This document shows, piece after piece, positions 1 to 8,834 of a stretch of DNA of 63,729 bases (position 1 is its first letter; every line of letters begins with the position of its first letter). Source of the stretch: Novosphingobium sp. IK01 (lineage in GTDB: Bacteria > Pseudomonadota > Alphaproteobacteria > Sphingomonadales > Sphingomonadaceae); assembly GCF_033242265.1 (NCBI RefSeq), contig NZ_BTFW01000004.1:1-63729 (forward strand), in the 5' to 3' direction. The translations under genes were made by a program, and so were the position numbers. The notes beneath the pieces were generated by a model that saw nothing but the letters and a program-made list of their open reading frames with translations, had not been told where the DNA came from and made no database searches.

Positions 1-893
1 ACCCGCCGCGAGCATCTCGTTGAAATTCGACGATCGCACGGGTTCAGGATTTTTGACCGCAACGCTTTCCGTGAAGTTGTCGCCTTCTCGATCCCGATCG
101 CGCAGACCATCATCCACCCCGGCCAGATGGCAGGCGTCATCGTCGATGAACTCCGGCGCCGGCAGATCTTCCTGCCTTCTCCATTGATTCTCGAAGCGGT
201 GCTGCGACGGGCGCGTCAACAGGCCGAACAGCTCACCTATGAAGTGCTGACGAACGGCCTGCGGCCCGACACGCTACAGGGTCTGGACGATTTGCTGGCG
301 CGACGGACGGGGCAGGCCGCGACATGGCTATCCTGGCTGCGCAATGCGCCACAATCGCCGGCAGCGCGCAACATCCTGCGCCTGATCGAACGGCTCGCCT
401 ATATCCGCGCGCTGGGCCTCGATCGCGCCCGTGCCGACATGATCCCGGCTTTGACTTTTGACAGGCTGGCGGACGAAGGCAGTCGCATCACACCCCAGCA
501 CCTTGGCGAACTCAATGCCCTGCGCCGCCATGCGACGCTGGCGGCAACCGGCATCCGCCTTGAGGAAAGCCTGACCGACGCCACCCTGACGATGTTCGAC
601 AAGCTGTTGGGCAGCATGGCGCGCCGCGCCGAGAACCGGACCCGCGACAAAGCCGTCAAGACGGTGCGCGAGTTGCAAGGCCACCTCCGGACGCTCACGG
701 GGTCTTGCCGCCTCCTCATCGACGCGCGCAGCAAGGGCGTGGATTCTCTGGCGCAGATCGAGGCGCTGGACTGGCAGCGCTTCGCCGTGGCCGTCGAGCA
801 GGCCGAAGTGCTCGGGCGACCGGAAACCGTCGATCGCACCTCCGAATTGATCGAGCGGCATCGCACGGTGAAGCTCTTTGCCGGTGCCTTTCT
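1..893 (+). pseudogene. tnpA: Outer Tn3-family transposase, second segment, interrupted at 893
   Basis: Frame 1 is open from the first base and carries the DUF4158/N-terminal half of a Tn3 transposase (for example IPIAQTIIHPGQMAG and the Arg-rich stretch before LIERHRTVKLFAGAF). It is cut after the codons for AF by the left end of a second Tn3 transposon, and translation would stop a few codons into that element. Removing bases 894-7001 and one TTTCT copy restores an uninterrupted frame reading AFLNTFEFRG into the segment starting at 7007. So the gene was intact before the inner element landed. Product inferred from family resemblance. Confidence 0.9.
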
Positions 894-931
894 GGGGTTC
901 TAAGCCAGAACCGCCGAAATTTCCGTCATCC
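894..931 (+). repeat. Inner Tn3 left inverted repeat
   Basis: 38 bp starting GGGGTTCTAAGCCAGAACCG. The tnpA stop codon at 926-928 lies inside it. TTTCT precedes it. Confidence 0.93.
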
Positions 932-3900
932 CAGCTCCAGCCCCGCCACGAGCGCATCCAGGTCGATCATCTTGCCGTCGCTCTGGAAGGTGTAATGCCC
1001 GTTCAGCAGGATGTGCCGCCAGGCCGCCGGCGATATCTGGGTCAGGAGAGCGTGCGCCTTGGCGTTGCCGCTCGCCTCGTACTTCATCAGCAGCCGCGAG
1101 AGGATGGCCGAGTTGTAGAAGATGACCGCGTTGGCGATCAGCCTGGCGCACTGGTTGCTGATCTCAATTTCGATGTCGGTGCGCCCGGTCAATTCCTTCT
1201 TGCCGCCGACCTGGGCGATGGTTGAGCGTAGCTGGTGATAGGACTCGATGCGGTTCTGTGAGCGGTGAACGTTGCGCTCCAGTTGCGGATCGCGCAGGTA
1301 GCGCAGCGTGTAGATGCTGCGGATGAGCTTGTCGAACTCGAACACCGCGCGCCGCGTGGGGTTCGGCGCGGTGTAGGTGCATAGCTTGCGGATCAGCGTG
1401 CCCTGCGTCATCTCCTTCAGTCCGAGCGTGGCGACAATCTGGTCGAGGTTCGGCTTCTCGCTGACTATGAGATCGCGGTCGATTCTCCCGGCCGGCCGGA
1501 TCAGGCACTGATCGTACAGCGCCGGATCGTCGGCACTGTAGAGTTCCTTCAACTGATCGCCAAGGTCGGTGAAGCGCGGCTCGAAACGCAGGCCGAACCA
1601 GTGCAGGATAGCGAAGTTGGCCTTGTTGACGCTGTGCATGTCGCCGGTGATCGCGGTCGGCACGATGTCCGACGTGTTGCGATACCAGATGTCGAACACG
1701 TGATGGGCCTCGTAATCGTGCGCGCCGATCAGGTAGCCGTTGAGCGGCACGTGGTTGCACAGCAGCGTGTAGGCGACCACGCCCTTGCCGCGCCCAAAGT
1801 ATTTGCGCGAGTGGCGCGCTTTCACGGTCGGCCGCTCGACGCCGAATTTCTGACCATCGACGGCACCGTACAGTGCATCGAGGTCGAACGAGTAGTACGG
1901 GAAGATCGGCAGCGCGGCGATGGCGTTGCTGATGCAGTCGTTGGCCGCGTGCAGCGTTGCGTGGCGCAGGTACTGTTGGTAGGCGCTCTCCAGCACGTGG
2001 TACGGGATGTCGCTGGTGCGTGCCATGACCTGGTTGCCGTGGTTCATCGCCTGCGCGATGATGACCGCCATCAGGCTGTCGGCGTCGGCGACCTTCTTCG
2101 CATAGCGCGGCTGCAAAGGCGTCAGCGCCGACAGGAACTGGCACTGGCCGTTGACGAAGCGGAACACGTCGGCCACGTCGCAGAACGGCAGTTGCTCGTA
2201 GAACGCCTTCTCGCGCGCCTTCTGGTTCTCGCCCTTGGGCTTGCGCCATGTCAGCTTCTGCGTGTCCTTGTCGTATTCTAGGTGCGTCAGCTTGCCCTGC
2301 TTCAGCTCGCGGTTGAAGGCCAGCCACTGAGCGCGCAGCTCGGTCGCGAGCGCATCGAGCTGGGCATCGAGTGGCTGCCGCAGGAACGGGATGTCGATCT
2401 GCGCCAGCACGGCGGCCTTCTCATCCAGCGAAACCAGCTCGTCGGAAAAATGCCGGTGCTGCAAGCTGTCGTCGAGGTAGAGTTCACCCGACTGGAAGCG
2501 CTTCCTGACCTGGCGGTACAGCCAGAACTCGTAGCGGTCGGCATGCAGGTCCGTCGGCTTGCCATCGGCATCGAAGGTCAGCAGGTACGGTCGCAAGCGT
2601 TTCGGCAGCGTGGCCGCTGGACATTCGGCGAGCGGCCGTTGCGATAGGCGCTGCTGTTTGGCGAACACGTCCTTGGCCCAGGCCAGCGCCACGAGCCACG
2701 GGCTGCCCGGATCAGTGCCAGCGAGGTCGAGCGCGACATACAGCGGCCGAAGATGGCGGCGGATGCGCTCAGCCAGGCCGTCCACCGCCTGCCAGTGCAA
2801 AGCCAGCTTGCTCACCGGCTTCACGCTCATGCGCTGCGCGGTGGTTTGCAGCGTATCGCGGGGCATGATTTTGTAGGCGCGCTGGCGCACATCGCCGAAC
2901 GGCGTGGGATCGGGCACGCTGTCGTCGATGTAAAGCGACAGCAGGCGGCCGACCTGCGGTGTGTCTTGCTGACGGCGCACCTGCTCGGCGACAAAGGATT
3001 GCTTTGCGCCCGCACTGCTTTCGTCCTCCAACTGCTTCATGTGGTAGGCCATCGCATCGACCAGGTTGTCGGAAAGCTGCCGGTAGCGCACCCAGGCATA
3101 GCAAAGCAGGTAGAGGTAGGTCTGATCGGCCTTCAGGTTGCGTAGATCGTGGACGGTGTAGAAGTTCGCCAGGCTGGCGTAGTACAGCAGATTCTGCTGC
3201 GAGACGCCGAGCTTGGGCAGCAGCGCCTTGGCGATCCGGTGCAGCGGCTCCAGCGTGGCGCGCTTTTCGCGTTCGCGGGCCATCTGACGCCAGCCAAAGT
3301 CCTTGGCGTCCTGCTTGAGCGCCGCCAATTGCGACAGGGTGTCGTCACGCACTAGAAGCCGACCCAGCGCGGCCTTGGCCGATTCGTCCAACACTTCCGA
3401 CAGCAGGCCAGCCAGCCGCCGACGCTCGGCGGACAGGGCTTCGCTCACCAGCTCTTGCAGGGTGGTATAGCCGGGCCGGATGATCTTGTGCTCGTTTAGC
3501 CAGACGATCAGCTCGGCGGCGATGAACCCCGGCATCACGTCGCGCCGCACGGTCTGCGCGGCCTGCTGCGCGAGCTGCGCCAGGAACTCGGCCGCCCACG
3601 GCCGGTAGCCGAACAGATCGGCAATCCACTCGCGCTGGGTGTAGTGCTCGTGCTTGGAGATTGGCTTGTGCTCGAAGGACTCGCCGTGGAAGTAGCGGCT
3701 CAGCACGAAGGCGCAATCGTGCTCGACCTCACTCCAGTCGAAGCGGAAGAAGGCATGCTTGGCCTTGAAGTAACCGATCTGCAAGATGCAATAGACCTGG
3801 GCATGGAGACCAGGCCGGCTGCTGGCGAGCGCCAGTTCGGTTTCAGTCAACGCCAAGTATTCCAGCCGCTGGGCGTCGTCGAAGTCCGGCAGGCCGTACA

Positions 3901-3955
3901 GGGCTTCCTGCTCGGCGTCCGACAGGACGGTCAATCGTTCGCTCTTGGTCGTCAT
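926..3955 (-). CDS. tnpA: Tn3-family transposase TnpA (inner transposon)
   Basis: A 1,009-residue transposase that joins donor and target replicons by replicative transposition. The start is the ATG at 3955 (MTTKSERLTVLSDAEQEALYG), chosen because it overlaps the tnpR stop as ATGA and gives the family's usual length; the frame stays open further upstream without family similarity. The N-terminal DUF4158 region is followed by the catalytic DDE region near TAITGDMHSVNKANF and the C-terminal RSQNRIESYHQLRSTIAQVGG block typical of the family. The gene ends inside the left inverted repeat. It appears complete, so the inner transposon is probably still mobile. It differs clearly in sequence from the outer transposase. 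Confidence 0.95.
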   Translation of the reverse strand: MTTKSERLTVLSDAEQEALYGLPDFDDAQRLEYLALTETELALASSRPGLHAQVYCILQIGYFKAKHAFFRFDWSEVEHDCAFVLSRYFHGESFEHKPISKHEHYTQREWIADLFGYRPWAAEFLAQLAQQAAQTVRRDVMPGFIAAELIVWLNEHKIIRPGYTTLQELVSEALSAERRRLAGLLSEVLDESAKAALGRLLVRDDTLSQLAALKQDAKDFGWRQMAREREKRATLEPLHRIAKALLPKLGVSQQNLLYYASLANFYTVHDLRNLKADQTYLYLLCYAWVRYRQLSDNLVDAMAYHMKQLEDESSAGAKQSFVAEQVRRQQDTPQVGRLLSLYIDDSVPDPTPFGDVRQRAYKIMPRDTLQTTAQRMSVKPVSKLALHWQAVDGLAERIRRHLRPLYVALDLAGTDPGSPWLVALAWAKDVFAKQQRLSQRPLAECPAATLPKRLRPYLLTFDADGKPTDLHADRYEFWLYRQVRKRFQSGELYLDDSLQHRHFSDELVSLDEKAAVLAQIDIPFLRQPLDAQLDALATELRAQWLAFNRELKQGKLTHLEYDKDTQKLTWRKPKGENQKAREKAFYEQLPFCDVADVFRFVNGQCQFLSALTPLQPRYAKKVADADSLMAVIIAQAMNHGNQVMARTSDIPYHVLESAYQQYLRHATLHAANDCISNAIAALPIFPYYSFDLDALYGAVDGQKFGVERPTVKARHSRKYFGRGKGVVAYTLLCNHVPLNGYLIGAHDYEAHHVFDIWYRNTSDIVPTAITGDMHSVNKANFAILHWFGLRFEPRFTDLGDQLKELYSADDPALYDQCLIRPAGRIDRDLIVSEKPNLDQIVATLGLKEMTQGTLIRKLCTYTAPNPTRRAVFEFDKLIRSIYTLRYLRDPQLERNVHRSQNRIESYHQLRSTIAQVGGKKELTGRTDIEIEISNQCARLIANAVIFYNSAILSRLLMKYEASGNAKAHALLTQISPAAWRHILLNGHYTFQSDGKMIDLDALVAGLELG

Positions 3956-4545
3956 CGCGATGACGCTCCACGAGAGCCCGTCCAACCAACCCGTGCCAGG
4001 GTCTCGATCAGCGTGGTTCGCTTGACGCCGAAGTTGCGGCACACCGCCGCCTTGGACATGCCGCCATCGAGCGCAGCGACGATGGCCTCCAGCTTCTCGC
4101 CGGTGATCGCCTGCGGCCGGCCGCCGATCCGGCCGCGTTTGCGGGCGGCAGCCAGACCGGCGACGACACGTTCCTGGATCAAGGCGCGTTCGTACTGCGC
4201 GAGCGCGCCGAACACCTGGAACAGAAACTCGCCCGAGGGCGTCGTGGTATCCAGGTTCTCCGTCAGCGAGCGGAACGCCACCTGCTTTTTCTTGAGCGAG
4301 GTCACGATGGCGAGCAAGTGCGACAACGAACGGCCGAGCCGGTCGAGCTTCCACACGACCAACACGTCGCCAGGGCGAACGAATTCGAGCGCCCGCGCCA
4401 GGCCCGCGCGGTCGTCCTTCGCGCCGGAAGCATGATCCTCGAACAGATGCCGCGCATCGACGCCGACGGCGAGCAGCGCATCGCGCTGCAAGTTCGTGCT
4501 CTGGCGGTCGGAGTCCGACGACACGCGCATGTAACCTACCAACAT
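3952..4545 (-). CDS. tnpR: Serine site-specific recombinase TnpR (resolvase)
   Basis: A 197-residue serine resolvase of the invertase/resolvase family, expected to resolve cointegrates at the adjacent res site. The N-terminal catalytic motif is GYMRVSSDSD, with the nucleophilic Ser in RVSS. The conserved VWKLDRLGRS and SLTENLDT blocks follow, then a C-terminal DNA-binding tail (KAAVCRNFGVKRTTLIETLAR). The ATG at 4545 was preferred over an upstream in-frame ATG at 4608 because MLVGYMRV is where family members begin. The stop overlaps the tnpA start by four bases (ATGA), so the two are translationally coupled. Confidence 0.93.
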   Translation of the reverse strand: MLVGYMRVSSDSDRQSTNLQRDALLAVGVDARHLFEDHASGAKDDRAGLARALEFVRPGDVLVVWKLDRLGRSLSHLLAIVTSLKKKQVAFRSLTENLDTTTPSGEFLFQVFGALAQYERALIQERVVAGLAAARKRGRIGGRPQAITGEKLEAIVAALDGGMSKAAVCRNFGVKRTTLIETLARVGWTGSRGASSR

Positions 4546-4783
4546 AAGCGGAAAACCATTAAGACGAGGTTTCCGTATGGTAGCGTCTGGCGACAGAGTT
4601 TTCCGCACAATTTTGCGGCCACTCGGAGGTTGGTGCAGAGGACCGTTGAAGGCCTGTCGAAAAACAAATGTTTTCCGACAGGCCTTGGCCTAGCGCACGC
4701 CCGCCTTGCAGCGTTCTGTGAATAGCGCTTAGTAATGACGGCGTATATACTTTGTTAGTATCAAGTGGCAGGAGGCCCCGATC
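4546..4783. other. Probable res site and divergent promoter region of the inner transposon
   Basis: This spacer between the leftward tnpR and rightward antitoxin contains short inverted repeats, for example CCTGTCGGAAAACATTTG facing CCTGTCGAAAAACAAATG around 4654-4684. Tn3 res sites normally sit here. Just before the antitoxin, ATACT (4747-4751) and AGTAT (4757-4761) form an inverted repeat near a likely -10, fitting an autoregulated TA promoter. Assignment is positional. Confidence 0.5.
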
Positions 4784-5062
4784 ATGTCAAAACAAGCCGT
4801 TTTCACGATGAAGCTGGAGCCTGAGTTGCGCGCCGAGTTTATGGCCGAAGCCGAGGCGGCCCATCGCCCGGCGTCGCAAGTGCTGCGCGAGCTGATGCGC
4901 GAGTTCGTTCAGCGCCAGCGCGAGTCGCGCGAGTACGACGAGTTCCTGCGCCGCAAGGTCGAAGCCGGCCGGGCTTCGATGCGCGCTGGATTGGGGCGGT
5001 CGAACGATGAAGTTGAGGCCGAATTCGCCGCACGGCGTGCCAGTGTGGCGAGCCAGGCGTGA
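4784..5062 (+). CDS. Antitoxin, CopG/ParD-like ribbon-helix-helix
   Basis: A 92-residue protein with an N-terminal strand followed by helices (FTMKLEPELRAEFMAEAEAAHRPASQVLRELMREFVQRQ), the pattern of ribbon-helix-helix antitoxins. The C-terminal half is charged and probably wraps the toxin. A strong AGGAGG lies about 10 bases before the ATG. The last codons overlap the toxin start as ATGA-type coupling (5059-5062). Such pairs occur in several Tn3 transposons and are thought to stabilise the element and its plasmid. The exact subfamily is not certain. Confidence 0.88.
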   Translation: MSKQAVFTMKLEPELRAEFMAEAEAAHRPASQVLRELMREFVQRQRESREYDEFLRRKVEAGRASMRAGLGRSNDEVEAEFAARRASVASQA

Positions 5063-5343
5063 GGGTTGTTTGGACGCCCGAAGCGCAGCAAGACCGTGCC
5101 GATGTGTGGGACTACATCGCAGCCGACAATCCGCGCGCGGCGGCCCGGATGGATGAGATTTTCAGCGACGCGGCCGCCCGCTTGATCCAGCACCCCATGC
5201 TGGGCAAGCCGGGAAAGATTCCCGGGACCCGCGAGTTGATCCCGCACGAAAGCTATCGCCTGGTGTATCAGATCGACGGCGAAACGGTGTGGATACTGAC
5301 GCTGGTTCATACTGCCCGCCTGTTGCCGCCTGTGCGCGATTAA
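5059..5343 (+). CDS. Toxin, RelE/ParE superfamily
   Basis: A 94-residue toxin with the compact RelE/ParE fold signature. It begins VVWTPEAQQDRADVWDYIAADNPRAA and has a central GKPGKIPGTRELIPHESYRLVYQI, then ends with VWILTLVHTARLLPP, matching ParE-type layout. The start codon (GTG at 5059, MRVVW) overlaps the antitoxin stop, so both are made from one transcript. Whether it attacks gyrase (ParE-like) or ribosome-bound mRNA (RelE-like) cannot be read from the sequence. It appears full length. Confidence 0.9.
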   Translation: MRVVWTPEAQQDRADVWDYIAADNPRAAARMDEIFSDAAARLIQHPMLGKPGKIPGTRELIPHESYRLVYQIDGETVWILTLVHTARLLPPVRD

Positions 5344-5513
5344 GATATGATCATGGCAACAATGAAACGGCGCGTTGACAGACTGCTTTCGAGCCAGACC
5401 GCGGTCGGCGGCAGGCGGCCAGTTGCGCGGAGGCGATGATGCACAAGCACGGGATCGGCAGATAGGTTCTTCGAAGCTGCAAGAGTTAAAACATTCACAC
5501 ATGAAAGATTGAA

Positions 5514-6074
5514 ATGGATACACGATTATTTGCTTTCGTCGGCGCAGACATTGGCCCTTGGCGGATTGTCAGGGCCGAAACGAGAGTTGGCGAGCCCCTG
5601 CCTGAAGCCAAAAGGCTCAACGTCGTATCCGCTTCAGAGTTGCAGTCTGAAACCAATGCACCCTGGATACTTCGTGGAATAACCAGCAATGAACGATATG
5701 TCATGCGCGCAGAGAAGAATGAAATTGTAGCGAAGCAGCAAGGTCTGGCGCGCCCAGAAGCAACGTGCGGTGCGCTAATACCGATCCGGAAGAACGCAGC
5801 TTGGTGGGAGCTCACGCAAGACGAACGCCGGAGCGTTTTCGAACAGTCGAAGCACGTCCAAATCGGGCTTCAGTATTTGCCTGCAGTAGCGCGCAAGCTC
5901 CACCACTGCCGCGACCTCTCAGAGAATGAACCGTTCGATTTTCTGAATTGGTTCGAATACGCGCCAATTCATGAGGTTGAGTTCAACAGGCTGCTTTCCG
6001 AACTGCGTGCGTCAGAGGAATGGAAATACGTCGACCGAGAAGTCGATATTCGTCTTACGCAAGCACAGGTCTAA
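5514..6074 (+). CDS. cld: Chlorite dismutase family heme protein (short, lineage II type)
   Basis: A 186-residue protein of the chlorite dismutase family. Family members bind heme b and the true enzymes convert chlorite to chloride and O2. The short length fits the dimeric lineage II enzymes. Visible family blocks are APWILRGITSNERYVMRAEK, RPEATCGALIPIRKNAAWW, YLPAVARKLHHCRDL and FDFLNWFEYAP. A His at residue 114 and an Arg at 127 sit where the short Nitrobacter enzyme has its proximal His and catalytic distal Arg. The stop codon lies inside an attC-like inverse core (GTCTAAC at 6069), the normal arrangement of an integron gene cassette. AT content is higher than in the transposon genes, indicating separate origin. 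Activity on chlorite is inference. Confidence 0.85.
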   Translation: MDTRLFAFVGADIGPWRIVRAETRVGEPLPEAKRLNVVSASELQSETNAPWILRGITSNERYVMRAEKNEIVAKQQGLARPEATCGALIPIRKNAAWWELTQDERRSVFEQSKHVQIGLQYLPAVARKLHHCRDLSENEPFDFLNWFEYAPIHEVEFNRLLSELRASEEWKYVDREVDIRLTQAQV

Positions 6075-6149
6075 CCCGCCGATGAACACGGACCCCCAAC
6101 AGCGGCGCGTTGCGCCGCCGTTTCGGGCCGGTTATCGGCAACGTAGAAC
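6069..6149 (+). repeat. attC-like recombination site 1 (after the chlorite dismutase gene)
   Basis: Begins with the inverse core GTCTAAC overlapping the preceding stop codon. GCCGATGA and TTATCGGC form the L arms with an unpaired G, as in attC sites. The variable loop holds the perfect stem GCGGCGC-GTT-GCGCCGC. The final core reads GTAGAAC, one base off the GTTRRRY consensus. Confidence 0.7.
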
Positions 6150-6207
6150 TCTCGGATACAGTTGTTCTGTAATAACTTCTCAAGCCAAATTGATTTTTGG
6201 AGTGGAT

Positions 6208-6564
6208 ATGGAAATGGAATCAAGAATATTTTCGGTAACAGAATATATTCGTCCGTCTGACGGCGAACCAATTCGTTCAGTGGTTCTGGAAACCAAGGAC
6301 TCAGCAGTTGTTGTTTGGCATGCCCATCCTGGGCAAGAAATAACCGCTCATGTTCACCCGGACGGCCAAGATACTTGGACGGTTATCTCTGGAGAGGCTG
6401 AGTATTACCAAGGAGGCGGCAAAGTCGCTCATCTAAAGGCTGGAGATATTGCCATAGCAAAACCTGGCCAAGTGCATGGCGCTCTAAATACTAGTCCAGT
6501 GCCGTTTGTATTTGTCTCAGTGGTTGCATCTGGCAACGCGGGTTTTGCGTTGGCTGAAAAATAG
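6208..6564 (+). CDS. Cupin-domain protein
   Basis: A 118-residue single-domain cupin of unknown substrate. The start was set at 6208 because GGAG lies 6-9 bases upstream and the fold begins soon after. Metal-ligand-like residues are in HAHPGQEITAHVHPDGQDTW (motif 1) and PGQVHGALN (motif 2). Between them lie the conserved Gly turns (VISGEAEYYQGGG, LKAGDIAIAKPG). It follows the chlorite dismutase gene and attC site 1, and is itself followed by an attC-like site, so it is probably a second gene cassette. A bicupin or sugar-isomerase role is not indicated. Confidence 0.85.
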   Translation: MEMESRIFSVTEYIRPSDGEPIRSVVLETKDSAVVVWHAHPGQEITAHVHPDGQDTWTVISGEAEYYQGGGKVAHLKAGDIAIAKPGQVHGALNTSPVPFVFVSVVASGNAGFALAEK

Positions 6565-6591
6565 TCTTTCTCAAATGTGTGCCCCAGAGAG

Positions 6592-6661
6592 TTCTAACCC
6601 ATCCATCAACACGGACGCTGCGCGATGAAGCCGCGCCGCGCCGGCTAACTCCACGTTGAGC
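6592..6661 (+). repeat. attC-like recombination site 2 (after the cupin gene)
   Basis: Starts TTCTAAC and ends GTTGAGC, a good GTTRRRY core. The GC-rich imperfect palindrome between them (ACGGACGCTGCGC to GCGCCGGC) resembles attC sites of environmental and xanthomonad-type integrons. No integrase gene is present on the plasmid. Confidence 0.65.
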
Positions 6662-6963
6662 GTCAGCTTTCCATATGTCTGGGGGTCTGCAACGGGTCGG
6701 GTGCCGTCGCGTGCGCAGTGTCAAAGCTGACATGACTAATACATGAGATGGGCTGATGCTCGCCGTCCGGTCAGGCAGCTGCCCCCCTGCAGGACTCACA
6801 GCAGTTGTATGCCACCCGTCATCCGAGACGTCAGTCGGCCTCATCCAGACCGGAACAATCTGGACGTGACGTCCGGCTGGCATTGCCGTGATCGAAATGG
6901 CGGCTAGTGACACGACTGTTGGGTCTACCCCATCGACCGGGCGCGGGACAAGCCACGTTGATC
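6662..6963. other. No gene recognised (302 bp)
   Basis: Between attC-like site 2 and the right inverted repeat. No convincing coding frame or RNA gene was seen. It may be the degraded end of a further cassette or transposon spacer. Confidence 0.5.
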
Positions 6964-7001
6964 GGCTGACGGAATTTTCGGCGGTTCCGGCTTAGAACCC
7001 C
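6964..7001 (-). repeat. Inner Tn3 right inverted repeat
   Basis: Inverted copy of 894-931 with three mismatches, followed by the TTTCT duplication at 7002-7006. Confidence 0.93.
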
Positions 7002-7006
7002 TTTCT

Positions 7007-8777
7007 CAACACCTTCGAATTTCGCGGCGCCGGTGCGGTGCAGGGACTCCTGTCGGCGCTTACCATCATCGCGGAGCTATACCGGACCGGCAAACGGCGC
7101 TTGCCTGATCGCGTGCCGCTGCGCTTTGTGCCCTCCGCATGGCGGCCGTTCGTCCTGCGGGACGGCATCGTCGATCGCGCCGCCTATGAACTATGCGCCT
7201 TGGCCCAGCTACGGGAGCGGTTGCGAGCGGGAGACATATGGGTCTCGGGAAGCCGCCAGTTCCGCGATTTCGATAGCTACCTCATCCCGTCGGCCACCTT
7301 CGACGCGCTTCGCGAGAAGGGGCCGTTGCCGCTCGCCATCGAAACGGACTTCGATCGTCATATCGAGGAAAGGCGCGCCAGGCTCGACACGGCGATCGAA
7401 CAGGTGACGGTCCTCGCCCGACAGGGCGAGCTGCCCCAGGTCAGGCTTAACGAAAGCGGCCTTATCATCTCGCCGCTGAAGGCGGCAACGCCACCCGCCA
7501 CCGAGATTGCCCGTCGCGCTGCCTACGACCGACTGCCGCGCGTGAAGATCACCGATCTCCTGCTTGAGGTCGATGCCTGGACCGGGTTCAGCGAATGCTT
7601 CATCCATCGGCGTTCGGGCCGGGAGGCCGACGACCGCAATGCGCTGCTCACCGTCATCCTTGCCGATGGCATCAATCTCGGCCTCACGCGCATGGCGGAA
7701 ACCTGCCGGGGCGCAAGCCTGCGTCAGCTCGCCCATCTCCACGACTGGCACATCAGCGAGGCCGCCTATGGCGAAGCGCTGGGAAGGCTGATCGACGCCC
7801 ATCGTGCCATGCCGCTCGCCGCGCTGTGGGGAGACGGCACCACCTCGTCGAGCGACGGACAGCAATTTCATGCCGGTGGTCGCGGGGCCGCGATCGGCGA
7901 CATCAACGCGCGCAGCGGCAACGAACCGGGCGTTGCCTTCTACACCCATGTCTCGGATCGATATGGCCCCTTCGCGACCCGGGTAATCGCGGCGACCGCC
8001 GGCGAAGCTCCCTATGTGCTGGATGGCTTGCTATATCAGCAGACCGGCCTGACAATCGAGGAGCACTACACCGATACAGGCGGGGCATCGGACCATGTGT
8101 TCGGCCTCATGCCCTTCTTCGGCTACCGTTTCGCGCCACGCCTGCGCGACATCAAGGAACGTCGTTTGCACCTGCTTCCCGGCCAGGAAGCAGGCCCCTT
8201 GCTCGCCGGCATGACGGGCGAACCGATCGCATTGGGTCATGTCGCAGCGCATTGGGACGAACTGCTGCGGTTCGCCACATCGATCCGCACCGGCACCGGC
8301 ACCGCTTCAGCGATGCTACGCCGCCTGTCCGCCTATCCGCGACAGAATGGACTAGCCCTCGCGTTGCGCGAGCTTGGCCGTCTCGAACGCTCGATCTTCA
8401 TGCTCGACTGGTTGCGCGACATCGACCTGCGCCGGCGCACCCAGGCGGGCCTCAATAAGGGCGAAGCCCGCAACGCGCTCGCCCGCGCGCTCTTCTTCAA
8501 CCAGCTCGGCGAGCTGCGTGATCGGCGGTTCGAGAACCAGACCTATCGCGCATCCGGCCTCAACCTGCTCGTCGCCGCCATCATCTTGTGGAACACCCGC
8601 TATCTTGAAGTGGCGCTGGCGGACATCGGCACGCCCGACGAAATCGCGCGCCACGTCGCGCCGTTGGGCTGGGAGCATATCTCGCTGACCGGCGACTATA
8701 GCTGGAATGTAGAAGACCGGCCCGATCCGGATGCCTTGCGGCCGCTGCGCGCCGTCCGATCCCTGCTCGCCGCGTGA
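7007..8777 (+). pseudogene. tnpA: Outer Tn3-family transposase, C-terminal catalytic segment
   Basis: This is the DDE catalytic half of the interrupted Tn3 transposase. It includes the region LAALWGDGTTSSSDGQQF, whose first Asp fits the first catalytic residue, and YTHVSDRYGPFATRVI, which fits the second, followed by the late Glu region and the stop at 8775-8777. An internal start at 7038 could allow translation, but without the first 395 or so residues an active transposase is unlikely. The reading frame joins that ending at 893 once the TTTCT duplication is removed. The outer transposon may therefore be immobile unless helped in trans. Confidence 0.9.
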
Positions 8778-8834
8778 CGTTCGCTATCCGTTCGCCCTTA
8801 CCGTGCAGATACGTCACTTTCGTGTAGTCACCCC
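8778..8834 (-). repeat. Outer Tn3 right terminal inverted repeat (57 bp)
   Basis: Read on the minus strand from 8834 this repeats the left end at 62670-62726 with 4 mismatches. It begins directly after the tnpA stop codon. Confidence 0.9.

Larger units (their letters stand above)
894..7001. mobile_element. Inner Tn3-family transposon with TA pair and two gene cassettes (6,108 bp)
   Basis: The ends are 38-bp inverted repeats starting GGGGTTCTAAGCC (894-931 and 6964-7001; 35 of 38 match). They are flanked by a perfect 5-bp duplication TTTCT at 889-893 and 7002-7006, the hallmark of Tn3 transposition. Contents in order: tnpA and tnpR (leftward), a res-like spacer, an antitoxin-toxin pair, then a chlorite dismutase family gene and a cupin gene each followed by an attC-like site. 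The intact duplication indicates simple insertion into the outer tnpA. Confidence 0.95.
1..8834. mobile_element. Outer Tn3-family transposon, right part
   Basis: Continuation across the circular junction of the transposon that begins at 62670. It contains the rest of tnpA, split by a whole second Tn3 element at 894-7001, and ends at the inverted repeat 8778-8834, immediately before the truncated istB. Confidence 0.88.

Noticed and set aside
3956..4354. N-terminal extension of the inner transposase
   Set aside because: It lies over tnpR and has no transposase similarity; MTTKSERL at 3955 is the family start.
6491..6913. Leftward 140-codon frame at the end of the inner transposon
   Set aside because: It runs antisense through the cupin end and the attC-like site, with no domain resemblance.
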